Assembly: GCF_000369005.1 (NCBI RefSeq) | Contig: NZ_KB849765.1 | Span: 835,881-899,880, forward strand | Direction: 5' to 3' | DNA length: 64,000 nt | From: Acinetobacter beijerinckii CIP 110307 | GTDB taxonomy: Bacteria; Pseudomonadota; Gammaproteobacteria; Pseudomonadales; Moraxellaceae | Shown here: piece after piece, positions 27,276 through 35,393 of the stretch | How positions within the stretch are numbered: the stretch's first letter is position 1 | How the letters are laid out: each line of letters starts with the position of its first letter | Program-made: the position numbers and the translations under genes | Notes under the pieces: model-generated | Databases searched by the model: none | Told to the model about the DNA's origin: nothing | What the model saw: the letters and a program-made list of their open reading frames with translations, nothing else

Positions 27276-27388
27276 ATTTATTAAAAGGTTGGTTATAAAA
27301 TTAAGTGGGTTCAAACAGAATATATAGTTTTTAAGTCGTATCAGTAGAATTAATTTTATCAAGTAAGTTGAATTTATATCATAGAATA

Positions 27389-27691
27389 TTAGGCATCGTT
27401 TCGAAAAGCAAACATGAGAAAAATTATAAAATAGGTTGAGAAGTATCCCTTTATAAAAACATGCCTTAAGCTTTCTTCAAAATACATGGGATATACTTTT
27501 CTTATAAAAATAGAGAAAGAAATTGAAAAGCACATAAACACCAAAATGTAGAATGATTTTGAAAGCATTATGTAATTTTCAGAAGGAGCTTTTTTATTAA
27601 AAAATATATTTGTTATTTTTTCTGTAAAAAAGATGGAGACTATGGAAGATAATATACCAGACAGAATACTAAAAAAAATTATATTTAACAT
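27389..27691 (-). CDS. small hypothetical membrane protein
   Basis: 100 residues with three hydrophobic segments (about 2-22, 44-64 and 80-96) separated by lysine-rich stretches; phenylalanine- and isoleucine-rich and very AT-rich DNA. No family recognised. It lies alone in the gene-poor stretch after guaA, which also contains decayed coding fragments, so it may be a recent arrival or a remnant. No clear ribosome-binding site is visible. Confidence 0.4.
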   Translation of the reverse strand: MLNIIFFSILSGILSSIVSIFFTEKITNIFFNKKAPSENYIMLSKSFYILVFMCFSISFSIFIRKVYPMYFEESLRHVFIKGYFSTYFIIFLMFAFRNDA

Positions 27692-27882
27692 GTAAAAATC
27701 CTATTTTTAAAGAGTAATTTGATTCTGGTACTTCCTTTATAAATCATAAAGAGACAAAGCTTGGCTACCATGTATTTTTATCATCAGACAACTTAAATTA
27801 TATATTTAAGCTATTGAAATATTTATTAATTATATAAATCTCTCATTCTTTTACATTTTGACAAGAAGCATCAATACATATA

Positions 27883-28044
27883 TTAACATAGGAGAGTGGA
27901 GTATTTATAAATTTCATAAACTACAGGAAAACAGCCTTTCTCATAAGTATGAGTTACTGCTGCTTTTAATCCCTCTATATAAAACTCGGAAAGATTAAGA
28001 TTCTGTTTTTCACAAAATTTATAAATATCAAAATTTACTGCCAA
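27883..28044 (-). CDS. possible short gene or gene fragment, 53 residues
   Basis: An open frame runs from a stop at 28069-28071 down to TAA at 27883. The most likely start is TTG at 28044, ten bases after GGTGA. The peptide (AVNFDIYKFCEKQ, then NLNLSEFYIEGLKAAVTHTY and a C-terminal half ending YEIYKYSTLLC) has a protein-like composition with mixed charged and aromatic residues. No family recognised. Could be the 3' end of a truncated gene. Confidence 0.3.
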   Translation of the reverse strand: MAVNFDIYKFCEKQNLNLSEFYIEGLKAAVTHTYEKGCFPVVYEIYKYSTLLC

Positions 28045-28183
28045 TATTTTTTGATCACCTTTTTCAGACTAAATCGACTCTGTCATTATTAACATTCTAC
28101 TTTATGCTTGAAACTTAGGAAGTGGGTTTGCGTAAGTGTGCCTTGCTATAAATCCCTACATCTCACCACTTCTTTGAATAAAG

Positions 28184-28364
28184 CTAATACTCTGGAACTA
28201 TCCCAAAGTCTATGAAAGATCCATACATCACCATTAATTCATTTTTTAATGCGATTTTAATTTCAGGCATCTCAAACTTGGTCACTTGCATGACATTATC
28301 GAGTTGTTTGGCGCCAAGAAATATCTTTAATTACACCCGTAATCACAAATCTAAGCAGCTCCAT
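28184..28364 (-). pseudogene. frameshifted small gene
   Basis: From ATG at 28364 one frame reads MELLRFVITGVIKDIS and then soon stops. A second frame takes over at about 28315 and reads FLGAKQLDNVMQVTKFEMPE, then IKIALKNELMVMYGSFIDFG, ending at TAG (28184). The two frames join smoothly if one base is lost or gained near 28315, giving a protein of about 59 residues. An in-frame ATG at 28379 could add five residues. No family recognised. Adjacent fragments suggest this whole interval is decaying. Confidence 0.4.
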
Positions 28365-28406
28365 CTTTACACAAATCATTGTTAATAAATAATAAATTTA
28401 CAAAGA

Positions 28407-28419
28407 TGAATTTCACTCA
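28407..28419. promoter_or_regulatory. possible MetR-type site upstream of mesX
   Basis: TGAATTTCACTCA differs at one position from the enterobacterial MetR consensus TGAA-N5-TTCA and lies 100 bp before a methionine-synthesis gene pair. Whether MetR or another factor controls mesXD in this genus is not known from the sequence. Confidence 0.25.
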
Positions 28420-28520
28420 CTTTTCTATGAAACTAAATCATTTTTATTCATGTTGTGAATCAGGTATAAATCACATCATAAAGAAATTAGATTTATCACG
28501 GAAATTAGGGTGTCAGATCA

Positions 28521-29522
28521 ATGAGTAAAGAATTTAAATTTACGATAAAGAGTATTCGTTTCGATGAAGACTATCGCCCTTCAGACAATACTCGCATTAC
28601 CACCAACTTTGCGAATTTGGCTAGAGGCGAAAGTCGTCAAGAGAATTTGCGCAATACTTTAAAAATGATCGACAATCGTTTCAATACTTTGGCACATTGG
28701 GATAACCCAAATAGCGATCGCTATTCTGTCGAACTTGAAATTATTTCCGTTGAAATGAAAATTGATGCTGAAAGCAATACAAACGCATTGCCTTTGATTG
28801 AAATATTAAAAACCAACATTGTTGATAAAAAAACCAATCAGCGCATTGAAGGCATTGTCGGGAATAATTTTTCTTCTTACGTACGTGATTATGATTTTAG
28901 TGTGTTATTGCTTGATCATAATAAAAATCAGTCTGAATTTAAAACACCAGAAAATTTTGGTGATCTACATGGCAACTTATTTAAGAGCTTTATTAACTCA
29001 GATACATACAAAGAAAACTTCAAAAAACAGCCTGTGATCTGCCTCAGTGTTTCGAGCAGTAAAGTTTATCGCCGTAGCGAGAATCAACATCCAGTTTTGG
29101 GTGTCGAGTATCTCCAAGATGAATACTCTTTAACGGATGAGTATTTCCAAAAAATGGGCTTAAAAGTTCGTTACTTTATGCCGCCAAATAGTGTTGCGCC
29201 TTTGGCTTTCTATTTCTCAGGTGATTTATTAAGTGATTACACTAACCTCGAGTTGATCAGTACGATCAGTACGATGGAGAGCTTCCAAAAGATTTATCGC
29301 CCTGAGATTTACAACGCTAACTCTGCTGCAGGAACGTCTTATCAACCGAGTTTGAAGAACCAAGATTATTCACTGACTCGCATTGTATATGACCGAGAAG
29401 AGCGAAGCCGACTGGCGATTGAACAAGGCAAATTTGTTGAAGAGCAGTTTATCAAACCCTATCAGAATATTCTTGAGCAGTGGGCGAAGGGCTACGCTGA
29501 TCAAAACTGCGTTGCCGTATAA
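28521..29522 (+). CDS. mesX: MesX, DUF1852 putative oxygenase partner of MesD
   Basis: 333 residues of the DUF1852 family. In Acinetobacter baylyi the DUF1852 protein (MesX) is known to be required for methionine synthesis by MesD and was proposed to be an oxygenase; its reaction is not established. Here it lies 27 bp upstream of mesD, the expected arrangement. There is no signal peptide or membrane segment; expected location is the cytosol. Segments such as SDNTRITTNFANLARGESRQ and YSLTRIVYDREERSRLAIEQ are the conserved ends. The ATG at 28521 follows a weak site. A flavin reductase gene downstream may supply reduced flavin (inference). Confidence 0.9.
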   Translation: MSKEFKFTIKSIRFDEDYRPSDNTRITTNFANLARGESRQENLRNTLKMIDNRFNTLAHWDNPNSDRYSVELEIISVEMKIDAESNTNALPLIEILKTNIVDKKTNQRIEGIVGNNFSSYVRDYDFSVLLLDHNKNQSEFKTPENFGDLHGNLFKSFINSDTYKENFKKQPVICLSVSSSKVYRRSENQHPVLGVEYLQDEYSLTDEYFQKMGLKVRYFMPPNSVAPLAFYFSGDLLSDYTNLELISTISTMESFQKIYRPEIYNANSAAGTSYQPSLKNQDYSLTRIVYDREERSRLAIEQGKFVEEQFIKPYQNILEQWAKGYADQNCVAV

Positions 29523-29549
29523 CTATTCCTATTGAGAAGATGATTGAAA

Positions 29550-30578
29550 ATGAAAATATTATTACCGACTTCAACAGCTGGCAGCTTACCAAAACCATCT
29601 TGGCTTGCAGAACCAGAAAAGCTTTGGTCACCTTGGAAATTGCAAGATGAAGAGCTGATCCACGGCAAACAAGATGCGTTACGTTTGTCATTGCAAGAAC
29701 AGCAGCATGCAGGCATTGACATCGTTAGCGATGGGGAGCAAACCCGTCAGCATTTTGTCACCACTTTTATCGAACACCTTGATGGTGTTGATTTTGAAAA
29801 ACGTGAAACCGTACGAATCCGTGATCGTTATGATGCAAGTGTACCGTCAGTTGTAGGTGCAGTGAGTCGTCAAAAACCTGTTTTTGTTGAAGATGCTAAG
29901 TTTTTGCGTCAACAAACCACGCAACCGATTAAATGGGCGTTACCAGGTCCAATGACAATGATTGATACACTTTATGATGGTCATTACAAAAGCCGTGAAA
30001 AACTGGCTTGGGAATTTGCCAAAATTCTTAATCAAGAAGCAAGAGAGTTAGAAGCCGCAGGTGTAGATATCATCCAGTTTGATGAGCCAGCATTTAATGT
30101 CTTCTTCGATGAAGTAAATGATTGGGGCGTTGCGACTTTAGAGCGTGCACTTGAAGGGCTTAAATGTGAAACCGCTGTCCATATTTGTTATGGTTATGGC
30201 ATCAAAGCCAATACCGATTGGAAAAAGACTTTGGGTTCAGAATGGCGTCAATATGAAGAAGCCTTCCCTAAGCTGCAAAAATCGAAGATTGATATTATTT
30301 CGTTAGAATGCCAAAACTCTCGTGTACCCATGGATCTGATTGAATTGATCCGAGGTAAAAAAGTGATGGTCGGTGCGATTGATGTAGCAACCAATAATAT
30401 TGAAACGCCTGAAGAAGTTGCTGATACCTTACGCAAAGCACTCCAGTTCGTTGATGCTGACAAGCTCTATCCATCGACCAACTGCGGTATGGCACCTTTA
30501 GCGCGTGAAGTCGCACGAGGTAAACTCAATGCATTAAGTGCTGGTGCAGCCATTGTGCGTAGAGAACTTTCTGCTTAA
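29550..30578 (+). CDS. mesD: MesD, core-type folate-independent methionine synthase
   Basis: 342 residues corresponding to the C-terminal catalytic (UROD/MetE-like) barrel, without the N-terminal half of MetE. Zinc/thiol ligands are visible as His211 and Cys213 (VHICYG), Glu253 (SLECQ) and Cys312 (TNCGM), matching His-x-Cys, Glu, Cys of MetE; a segment of about 18 residues is inserted between the HxC and Glu motifs relative to E. coli MetE. Members of this family make methionine from homocysteine without methyltetrahydrofolate; MesD depends on MesX, and the methyl donor is not known. The ATG at 29550 is chosen over TTG 29544. Confidence 0.9.
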   Translation: MKILLPTSTAGSLPKPSWLAEPEKLWSPWKLQDEELIHGKQDALRLSLQEQQHAGIDIVSDGEQTRQHFVTTFIEHLDGVDFEKRETVRIRDRYDASVPSVVGAVSRQKPVFVEDAKFLRQQTTQPIKWALPGPMTMIDTLYDGHYKSREKLAWEFAKILNQEARELEAAGVDIIQFDEPAFNVFFDEVNDWGVATLERALEGLKCETAVHICYGYGIKANTDWKKTLGSEWRQYEEAFPKLQKSKIDIISLECQNSRVPMDLIELIRGKKVMVGAIDVATNNIETPEEVADTLRKALQFVDADKLYPSTNCGMAPLAREVARGKLNALSAGAAIVRRELSA

Positions 30579-30758
30579 TATGCATCGAAATCTTAATATG
30601 TAATAGATTGCCGATTTTATTTGATTGAATCGGCAATTTTGGACTTGATTAAAAGCACATATCACTTCACTCAGTATTTATTTAAATCAAATATTTATCT
30701 GTACAAATCGAATGGTCTAGCTCAGTTAAAAGCACGGCTCAATTGCAGGAACTCAATG

Positions 30759-31250
30759 ATGATTGAATCAACAGACTTTAAAAATGCGATGTCTTTTTTG
30801 ACCAGTGCCGTGAGTGTTGTGACGACTACAGGTTTATCAGGTCGTTATGGATTTACTGCATCCGCAGTATGTAGTGTGACGGATTCACCGCCAACATTAT
30901 TGGTTTGTATGAATAAAGCATCGAGTTCACATGCACATTTTGTCGAAAATCAAATTTTAACTGTGAATGTTTTAGGCGCACATCATGAACATATTTCGAA
31001 AGTATTTTCGTCTAAATTAATGCCAGAAGAGCGTTTTAAACATGGCATTTGGACAGAGTTGGAAACAGGTGCTCCTGTTTTGGATGATGCTTTGGTAAGT
31101 TTTGATTGCGAGATTGAACAAATCCAAGAAGTTGGAACACATACTATTTTTATTTGTCCTATTGTGGCGATTCAACGCAGTCAGCATGACCAAAGTTTGG
31201 TTTATTTTAATCGTGCTTATCATCAGGTGGGACAAACAGAAACTGCCTAA
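30759..31250 (+). CDS. flavin reductase family protein
   Basis: 163 residues, the usual length of NAD(P)H:flavin oxidoreductase partners of two-component monooxygenases. FMN-binding split-barrel motif AMSFLTSAVSVVTTTG, then GFTASAVCSVTDSPPTLLVC, a hallmark of the family. The open frame extends 46 codons upstream to 30621, but AGGA at 30747-30750 sets the ATG at 30759 (8-base spacing), and the upstream extension has no homology-like features. It follows mesD by 180 bp. It may supply reduced FMN to MesX; the alternative is an unrelated monooxygenase partner. Confidence 0.88.
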   Translation: MIESTDFKNAMSFLTSAVSVVTTTGLSGRYGFTASAVCSVTDSPPTLLVCMNKASSSHAHFVENQILTVNVLGAHHEHISKVFSSKLMPEERFKHGIWTELETGAPVLDDALVSFDCEIEQIQEVGTHTIFICPIVAIQRSQHDQSLVYFNRAYHQVGQTETA

Positions 31251-31383
31251 AGCTTTTTCATTACAGAAATAAGTTCTGAACAGCTTATGCCATTTGATCA
31301 ATATGGTTAAGAATCATTAAATCAATAATTTTATAAAAATATAATTTTCAATCATTTATACATTTTTAGATCAACATAATATG

Positions 31384-31406
31384 ATGAGCTTTTTAGCTCA
31401 TTTTTT
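31384..31406 (+). terminator. terminator after the flavin reductase gene
   Basis: Stem ATGAGCT / AGCTCAT with a TTTT loop and six T. Confidence 0.8.
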
Positions 31407-31418
31407 ATTTAATATTTT

Positions 31419-31430
31419 AAGATATATCTT
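31419..31430. promoter_or_regulatory. palindrome AAGATATATCTT, copy 1
   Basis: Perfect 12-bp palindrome within the common context TTAAGATATATCTTT. An identical copy lies 84 bp downstream, just before the PadR-type gene. This suggests an autoregulatory operator pair. Confidence 0.55.
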
Positions 31431-31502
31431 TTTAATAAATAATCCATTGAATATCAATTGAATAAAACAAAAATAATATCTTAACTTGATTAAAGATTTA
31501 TT

Positions 31503-31514
31503 AAGATATATCTT
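31503..31514. promoter_or_regulatory. palindrome AAGATATATCTT, copy 2
   Basis: Second perfect copy, 36 bp before the PadR-type ATG and probably overlapping its promoter, where bound regulator would block RNA polymerase. Confidence 0.6.
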
Positions 31515-31549
31515 TATACGCATAAATTAAGCAATTGCGAAAAATAAAA

Positions 31550-32065
31550 ATGAGACATCACTTCAATCATCATGAAAATGAACGTGACACTCACCAACGA
31601 ACAGGTCGTCGTGGGCGATTGTTTGAATCTGGACGGATGAAACTATTGGTTTTGCATTTAATCCAGCAAAGGCCAAAGCATGGTTATGAAATTATTAAAG
31701 AAATTAGTGATCTTGTGGGTGATGGCTATACCCCAAGTGCAGGGACGATCTATCCAACACTCACCAGTTTAGAAGAAATGAACTGTATTGCTCTTATTAA
31801 TACTGAACGCAAGCAATACCAAATCACGGAATATGGTGAGGCTTATTTGCTTGAGCAAAAAGAGATGCTAAGCGCTTTATTGGAAAAGCTGCGAGTGAAA
31901 CGAGAAATTCATAATAATGACGATTTGATTGATATTCATCGTGCGATGGAAAATCTCAAAACAGCATTGCGTTTAAAATTGAATGTCTCGGATTTATCGC
32001 AACAACAGATTCACCAAATCGCTGAAAAGATTGATCAAGCTGCGATAGCAATAGGTCGGTTATGA
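31550..32065 (+). CDS. PadR family regulator with histidine-rich N-terminus (YqjI-like)
   Basis: 171 residues. The N-terminus MRHHFNHHENERDTHQRTGR carries five histidines, as in E. coli YqjI, a nickel-sensing PadR repressor of a ferric-siderophore reductase gene. The PadR winged helix follows (LLVLHLIQQRPKHGYEIIKE and SAGTIYPTLTSLEEMN), then a C-terminal helical dimerisation part. The ATG at 31550 lacks a strong ribosome-binding site; a TTG at 31535 is less likely. Twin palindromes upstream suggest autoregulation. The usual ferric-reductase partner is absent; a Fur-like gene follows after 13 bp. Confidence 0.88.
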   Translation: MRHHFNHHENERDTHQRTGRRGRLFESGRMKLLVLHLIQQRPKHGYEIIKEISDLVGDGYTPSAGTIYPTLTSLEEMNCIALINTERKQYQITEYGEAYLLEQKEMLSALLEKLRVKREIHNNDDLIDIHRAMENLKTALRLKLNVSDLSQQQIHQIAEKIDQAAIAIGRL

Positions 32066-32078
32066 ATTGGGAGTCAGT

Positions 32079-32468
32079 ATGCCAGAGCTCAAACAAAAAA
32101 ATAAACAGGCTGGTTTGCGTGAGACGCATCCTCGCATTGCGGTTTTATCTTTGCTCACTCAACAGAAAGCAGATCTTACTGTTAAGCAAATTTACCAACG
32201 CTTAAATTTACAAAAGCAGCAATTAAGTTTGCCAACAGTGTATCGAGTTGTGATTGATTTGGTTCTAGCAGGATTATTGGTGAGTTATCAATTTCATCGT
32301 GCTGAAACCAAATTTAATCTCCCCAATATGAGCAAGAATCAATTGCTACAAATTTACTGTGCAGACTTGACCAAGGCAAAGCAGGGGCGATTTTTACAGT
32401 CCTTAGAAGCGGTGTTTAATCAGTTTCAGATTGATCTTATGCAGATTGAAATCAAAGAAAGTACTTAA
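32079..32468 (+). CDS. Fur-family-like DNA-binding protein lacking canonical metal ligands
   Basis: 129 residues. The N-terminal winged helix matches the Fur family (THPRIAVLSLLTQQ, LTVKQIYQRLN, LSLPTVYRVVIDLVLAGLL). The C-terminal half, normally carrying the HHHH(D)H and Cys-x-x-Cys metal sites, instead reads KFNLPNMSKNQLLQIYCADL and has a single cysteine. It therefore may not sense metal the usual way. The ATG at 32079 is 5 bases after GGGAG. It sits 13 bp after the PadR gene and 20 bp before a DUF3861 gene, so all are probably in one operon. Confidence 0.75.
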   Translation: MPELKQKNKQAGLRETHPRIAVLSLLTQQKADLTVKQIYQRLNLQKQQLSLPTVYRVVIDLVLAGLLVSYQFHRAETKFNLPNMSKNQLLQIYCADLTKAKQGRFLQSLEAVFNQFQIDLMQIEIKEST

Positions 32469-32488
32469 AACGTTTTTGGAGTAACTAG

Positions 32489-32785
32489 ATGAAACAACAT
32501 CAATATCATGTCACCTTGCAGCATTTAAAAGATGCGCAAGGGCAAGTGTCTAATTACAGCGAGCGATTAGAATTTTATACAGGTAATCATGATGATATTT
32601 TTGAGATCGTTGAACGGTTGAAGAAAGCAGCTTTATTTGATGATCAAACCACTAAATCATTTGCGGTTGGACTTAAATTATTTAGTGAGGTCATGCTGGA
32701 AAATCGAGATCATCCTTTATTTGAGGAATTTCTGCCGCAGTTCGGTCAATTTATGAAACATTTAAAGCAACAGGTAAAGAAATAG
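32489..32785 (+). CDS. DUF3861 family protein
   Basis: 98 residues, soluble, charged. The pattern YHVTLQHLKDAQGQ, LEFYTGNHDDIFEIVERLKK, and FEEFLPQFGQFMKHLKQ matches the small DUF3861 family of unknown function. The ATG at 32489 follows TTTGGAGTAA. The stop codon overlaps the GTG start of the next gene by one base (TAGTG), so translation is probably coupled. Confidence 0.8.
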   Translation: MKQHQYHVTLQHLKDAQGQVSNYSERLEFYTGNHDDIFEIVERLKKAALFDDQTTKSFAVGLKLFSEVMLENRDHPLFEEFLPQFGQFMKHLKQQVKK

Positions 32786-33072
32786 TGCCGAATTTAAACG
32801 ATATGAATTTAATGGATAAAAAACGATTTATAAAGAAACTACCTGCAAAATATGCAGCTTGGATATTGCCCTTAATTCTGTCCTTTTTTATGAGTGGCGC
32901 TTTGTCATTGATTAATATGTGGATGAGTATTGGCTTCATTCCAGCATTTTTAAGTAAATGGTCAGCAGTATGGATGTTCTCTTGGCTGATTGCTTATCCA
33001 TTGGTTTTGTTTTTATTGCCAATTGTAAGACGTTTAACTGGATGTATTGTTGATATGCAAACTCATTCATGA
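32785..33072 (+). CDS. DUF2798 family membrane protein
   Basis: 95 residues with two membrane helices (about 26-48 and 58-80). The motif LPLILSFFMSGALSLINMWM and WMFSWLIAYPLVLFLLPIVR match DUF2798. Unknown function. GTG start overlaps the preceding stop; in-frame ATGs at 32803 and 32812 are alternatives. Last gene of the PadR-led group; no clear terminator. Confidence 0.78.
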   Translation: MPNLNDMNLMDKKRFIKKLPAKYAAWILPLILSFFMSGALSLINMWMSIGFIPAFLSKWSAVWMFSWLIAYPLVLFLLPIVRRLTGCIVDMQTHS

Positions 33073-33240
33073 CAATGTGGAGCCCTTCTATGGGCAGGAG
33101 GTCAGAAAGATAAGTTTGAATAAAGATTGTCTCATTGATAACACTCTGCGTATTACTAAAAGACTATATTGATTCATATTTCTGTTGATAAGATCAATAA
33201 AACAACTCATTGCAATAGCATAGGTAAAGAGAGCGACATC

Positions 33241-34188
33241 ATGAGCAATAATAACGATTACGATATTTCTGATTCAAAAGATTGTGAAACTTATATTAAT
33301 CAATTTATTCAAGATTTTACGATTCGATCTGCGGAGATTGGTAAAGGAACGATCATTAAGCGTGCTTTACCGAGTCGACAAAAACGCTTAGTGGGTGCGT
33401 GGTGTTTTCTTGACCATGCTGGTCCAGTCAGTTTTCCTGCTGGTGATGGCTTGGATGTGGGACCTCATCCGCATATTGGTTTGCAAACGTTTACATGGAT
33501 GATTGAAGGCACCATGATGCATACCGATAGCCTAGGTTCAAAACAACTGATTCGACCAAAACAAGTGAATTTAATGACTGCGGGTCATGGTATTTCACAT
33601 ACTGAAGTTGCGCCTGATACTGAAACCAAAATGCATGCTGCACAACTTTGGATTGCTCTGCCTGATGACAAGCGCGATATGCAGCCTGATTTTCAGCATT
33701 ATCCAGAGCTGCCAACTGTGGTCAAAGATCAGGTTGAATTCACCGTGCTCGTGGGTGATTTCTTAGATACAGTTTCTCCAGTTCAAGTGCATACTCCGTT
33801 ATTAGGCGTAGACCTCACAGCTCAAGCTGATACCAAAACTCGTATTCCACTCAACCCAAAATTTGAATATGCATTTATGGCGCTTGAAGGCACAGCACGT
33901 GTAAACGGTCATGAATTAAATGCCGATAATATGGTGGTGCTAGAAACTGGATTGACTGAGATTGAGGTTGAAATCAATTCTGCTAATAGAGTACTTCTGA
34001 TCGGTGGAGAACCGTTTGAATCACCTATTTTACTTTGGTGGAATTTTGTTGGAAGAACGCGTGAAGATTTAGATCAAGCACGTGAAGATTGGATCAATCA
34101 TTCAACTCGTTTTGGTGAAATTCCAGATTATCAAGGCAAGCGCTTAGAAGCACCAGTATTACCAGAGCAGATGAGGGCGTCGAAATGA
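33241..34188 (+). CDS. pirin family protein
   Basis: 315-residue double-cupin protein. The metal-binding residues are in GPHPHIGLQTFTWMIEG and GHGISHTEVAPD (His, His, His, Glu). Bacterial pirins include quercetinases and redox regulators; the function here is open. The frame extends to 33169, but GAGAG before the ATG at 33241 supports the shorter start. Its stop overlaps the next ATG (ATGA), so it is translationally coupled to the OsmC gene. Confidence 0.9.
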   Translation: MSNNNDYDISDSKDCETYINQFIQDFTIRSAEIGKGTIIKRALPSRQKRLVGAWCFLDHAGPVSFPAGDGLDVGPHPHIGLQTFTWMIEGTMMHTDSLGSKQLIRPKQVNLMTAGHGISHTEVAPDTETKMHAAQLWIALPDDKRDMQPDFQHYPELPTVVKDQVEFTVLVGDFLDTVSPVQVHTPLLGVDLTAQADTKTRIPLNPKFEYAFMALEGTARVNGHELNADNMVVLETGLTEIEVEINSANRVLLIGGEPFESPILLWWNFVGRTREDLDQAREDWINHSTRFGEIPDYQGKRLEAPVLPEQMRASK

Positions 34189-34583
34189 GTATTATTGCAA
34201 GTGCGAAAGTTTTGACTTTGGCTGAACCTTGGAAAGGTGAGGTTAGCAGTGGAACACACCAATTTTTGACAGATAAACCAGAATCTTTTGGTGGTCATGA
34301 TACGGGACCAGCACCTTATGATTTTCTGACAAGCAGTTTGGCCTCATGCACCATGATTACCTTACGAATGTATGCACAACATAAAGAAATCGACTTGGGT
34401 GAGTTTAGTGTTGAAGTCGATTTTCATACCAATCGAGAACAACAGGAACGAATAGAGCGTCGGGTAATATTTGTACAACCGATTTCACAAGACTTAAAAG
34501 AAAAACTTCTTAATGTCTGTAGTAAGACACCAGTTACTAAAACTTTGTTACGCAGTTTAGACATTCAGACGGTGATTCTTTAA
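34185..34583 (+). CDS. OsmC family peroxidase-like protein
   Basis: 132 residues. OsmC/Ohr-type thiol peroxidase fold with two cysteines at the expected positions: LASCTMITLRMYA and LNVCSKTPVTKTL. Family members reduce organic hydroperoxides. Coupled by ATGA overlap to the pirin gene and followed 96 bp later by a glutathione transferase gene, which suggests an oxidative or electrophile stress group. Confidence 0.88.
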   Translation: MSIIASAKVLTLAEPWKGEVSSGTHQFLTDKPESFGGHDTGPAPYDFLTSSLASCTMITLRMYAQHKEIDLGEFSVEVDFHTNREQQERIERRVIFVQPISQDLKEKLLNVCSKTPVTKTLLRSLDIQTVIL

Positions 34584-34679
34584 GGTGATAATGCTATTGT
34601 GCTTGGGCAAAACATAATTCTAAACGCAACTGTTAGAGGGATTGAAGCAGCAGTTGCGTAGCACAAAGCAGGCACACAA

Positions 34680-35333
34680 ATGATTACCTTACATTATCTG
34701 CAATGCTCACGTTCGTTTCGAATACTGTGGGCATTAGAGGAGCTTGGTATGGACTACCAAGTTGAGTATTATCAAAGGTCGCCCAGTTACGCAGCTCCTG
34801 AAAGTCTCAAACAAATCCATCCATTAGGCAAAGCGCCAATATTAGTGGATGAGGATGATGTGATTGCCGAGTCCGCTGTGATCTTGGATTATCTGCAACA
34901 GCAGTATGATGCGCTTCAGCAATTTAAACCTCAGCAAGCTAAAGATCAAAGACAATATGCTTACTGGATGCATTATGCAGAAGGTTCTTTAATGCCGTTA
35001 TTGGTGATGACTCTAGTCATCAACAATGTAAGTAAACATGTGCCTTGGGTGATTCGTCCAATTGCTGAAAAGATTACTGATGGCATAAAAGGTGGATTTA
35101 TTCGTCCTCGTGTTAAAGAGCATATCCTTTATTTAGAGCAGTTCTTATCTGAAAATGATTATTTTGCAGGTGATTTTTCATTTGCCGATATTCAAATGGC
35201 ATTCCCATTGATTGCCTTGCAAAAACGTTTACATGGTAAATATCCGAATATACAAGCTTTTGTACAACGTGTTCAGGAGCGAGCAGCTTTTCAGCGTGCG
35301 GAACAAAAAAGTTTGGATTCTGAGTGTTCTTAA
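34680..35333 (+). CDS. glutathione S-transferase
   Basis: 217 residues. Thioredoxin-like N-terminal domain (ITLHYLQCSRSFRILWALEE; VLVDEDDVIAESAVILDYL with the conserved ES of the glutathione site) and an all-helical C-terminal domain (about 90-210). Conjugates glutathione to electrophiles or acts as a peroxidase; the substrate is unknown. A serine or cysteine near residues 9-11 is the likely catalytic position. Confidence 0.9.
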   Translation: MITLHYLQCSRSFRILWALEELGMDYQVEYYQRSPSYAAPESLKQIHPLGKAPILVDEDDVIAESAVILDYLQQQYDALQQFKPQQAKDQRQYAYWMHYAEGSLMPLLVMTLVINNVSKHVPWVIRPIAEKITDGIKGGFIRPRVKEHILYLEQFLSENDYFAGDFSFADIQMAFPLIALQKRLHGKYPNIQAFVQRVQERAAFQRAEQKSLDSECS

Positions 35334-35348
35334 TATCCAAGCAAAAAT

Positions 35349-35376
35349 AAAAAGGAACGATTTATCGTTCCTTTTT
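35349..35376. terminator. bidirectional terminator
   Basis: Stem AAAAAGGAACGAT / ATCGTTCCTTTTT with a two-base loop between the convergent GST and SPOR genes. Confidence 0.9.
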
Positions 35377-35393
35377 ATTATCAATACAATTTT

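Noticed and set aside
30621..30758. 46-residue N-terminal extension of the flavin reductase
   Set aside because: A good ribosome-binding site lies before the internal ATG, and the extension is not family-like.
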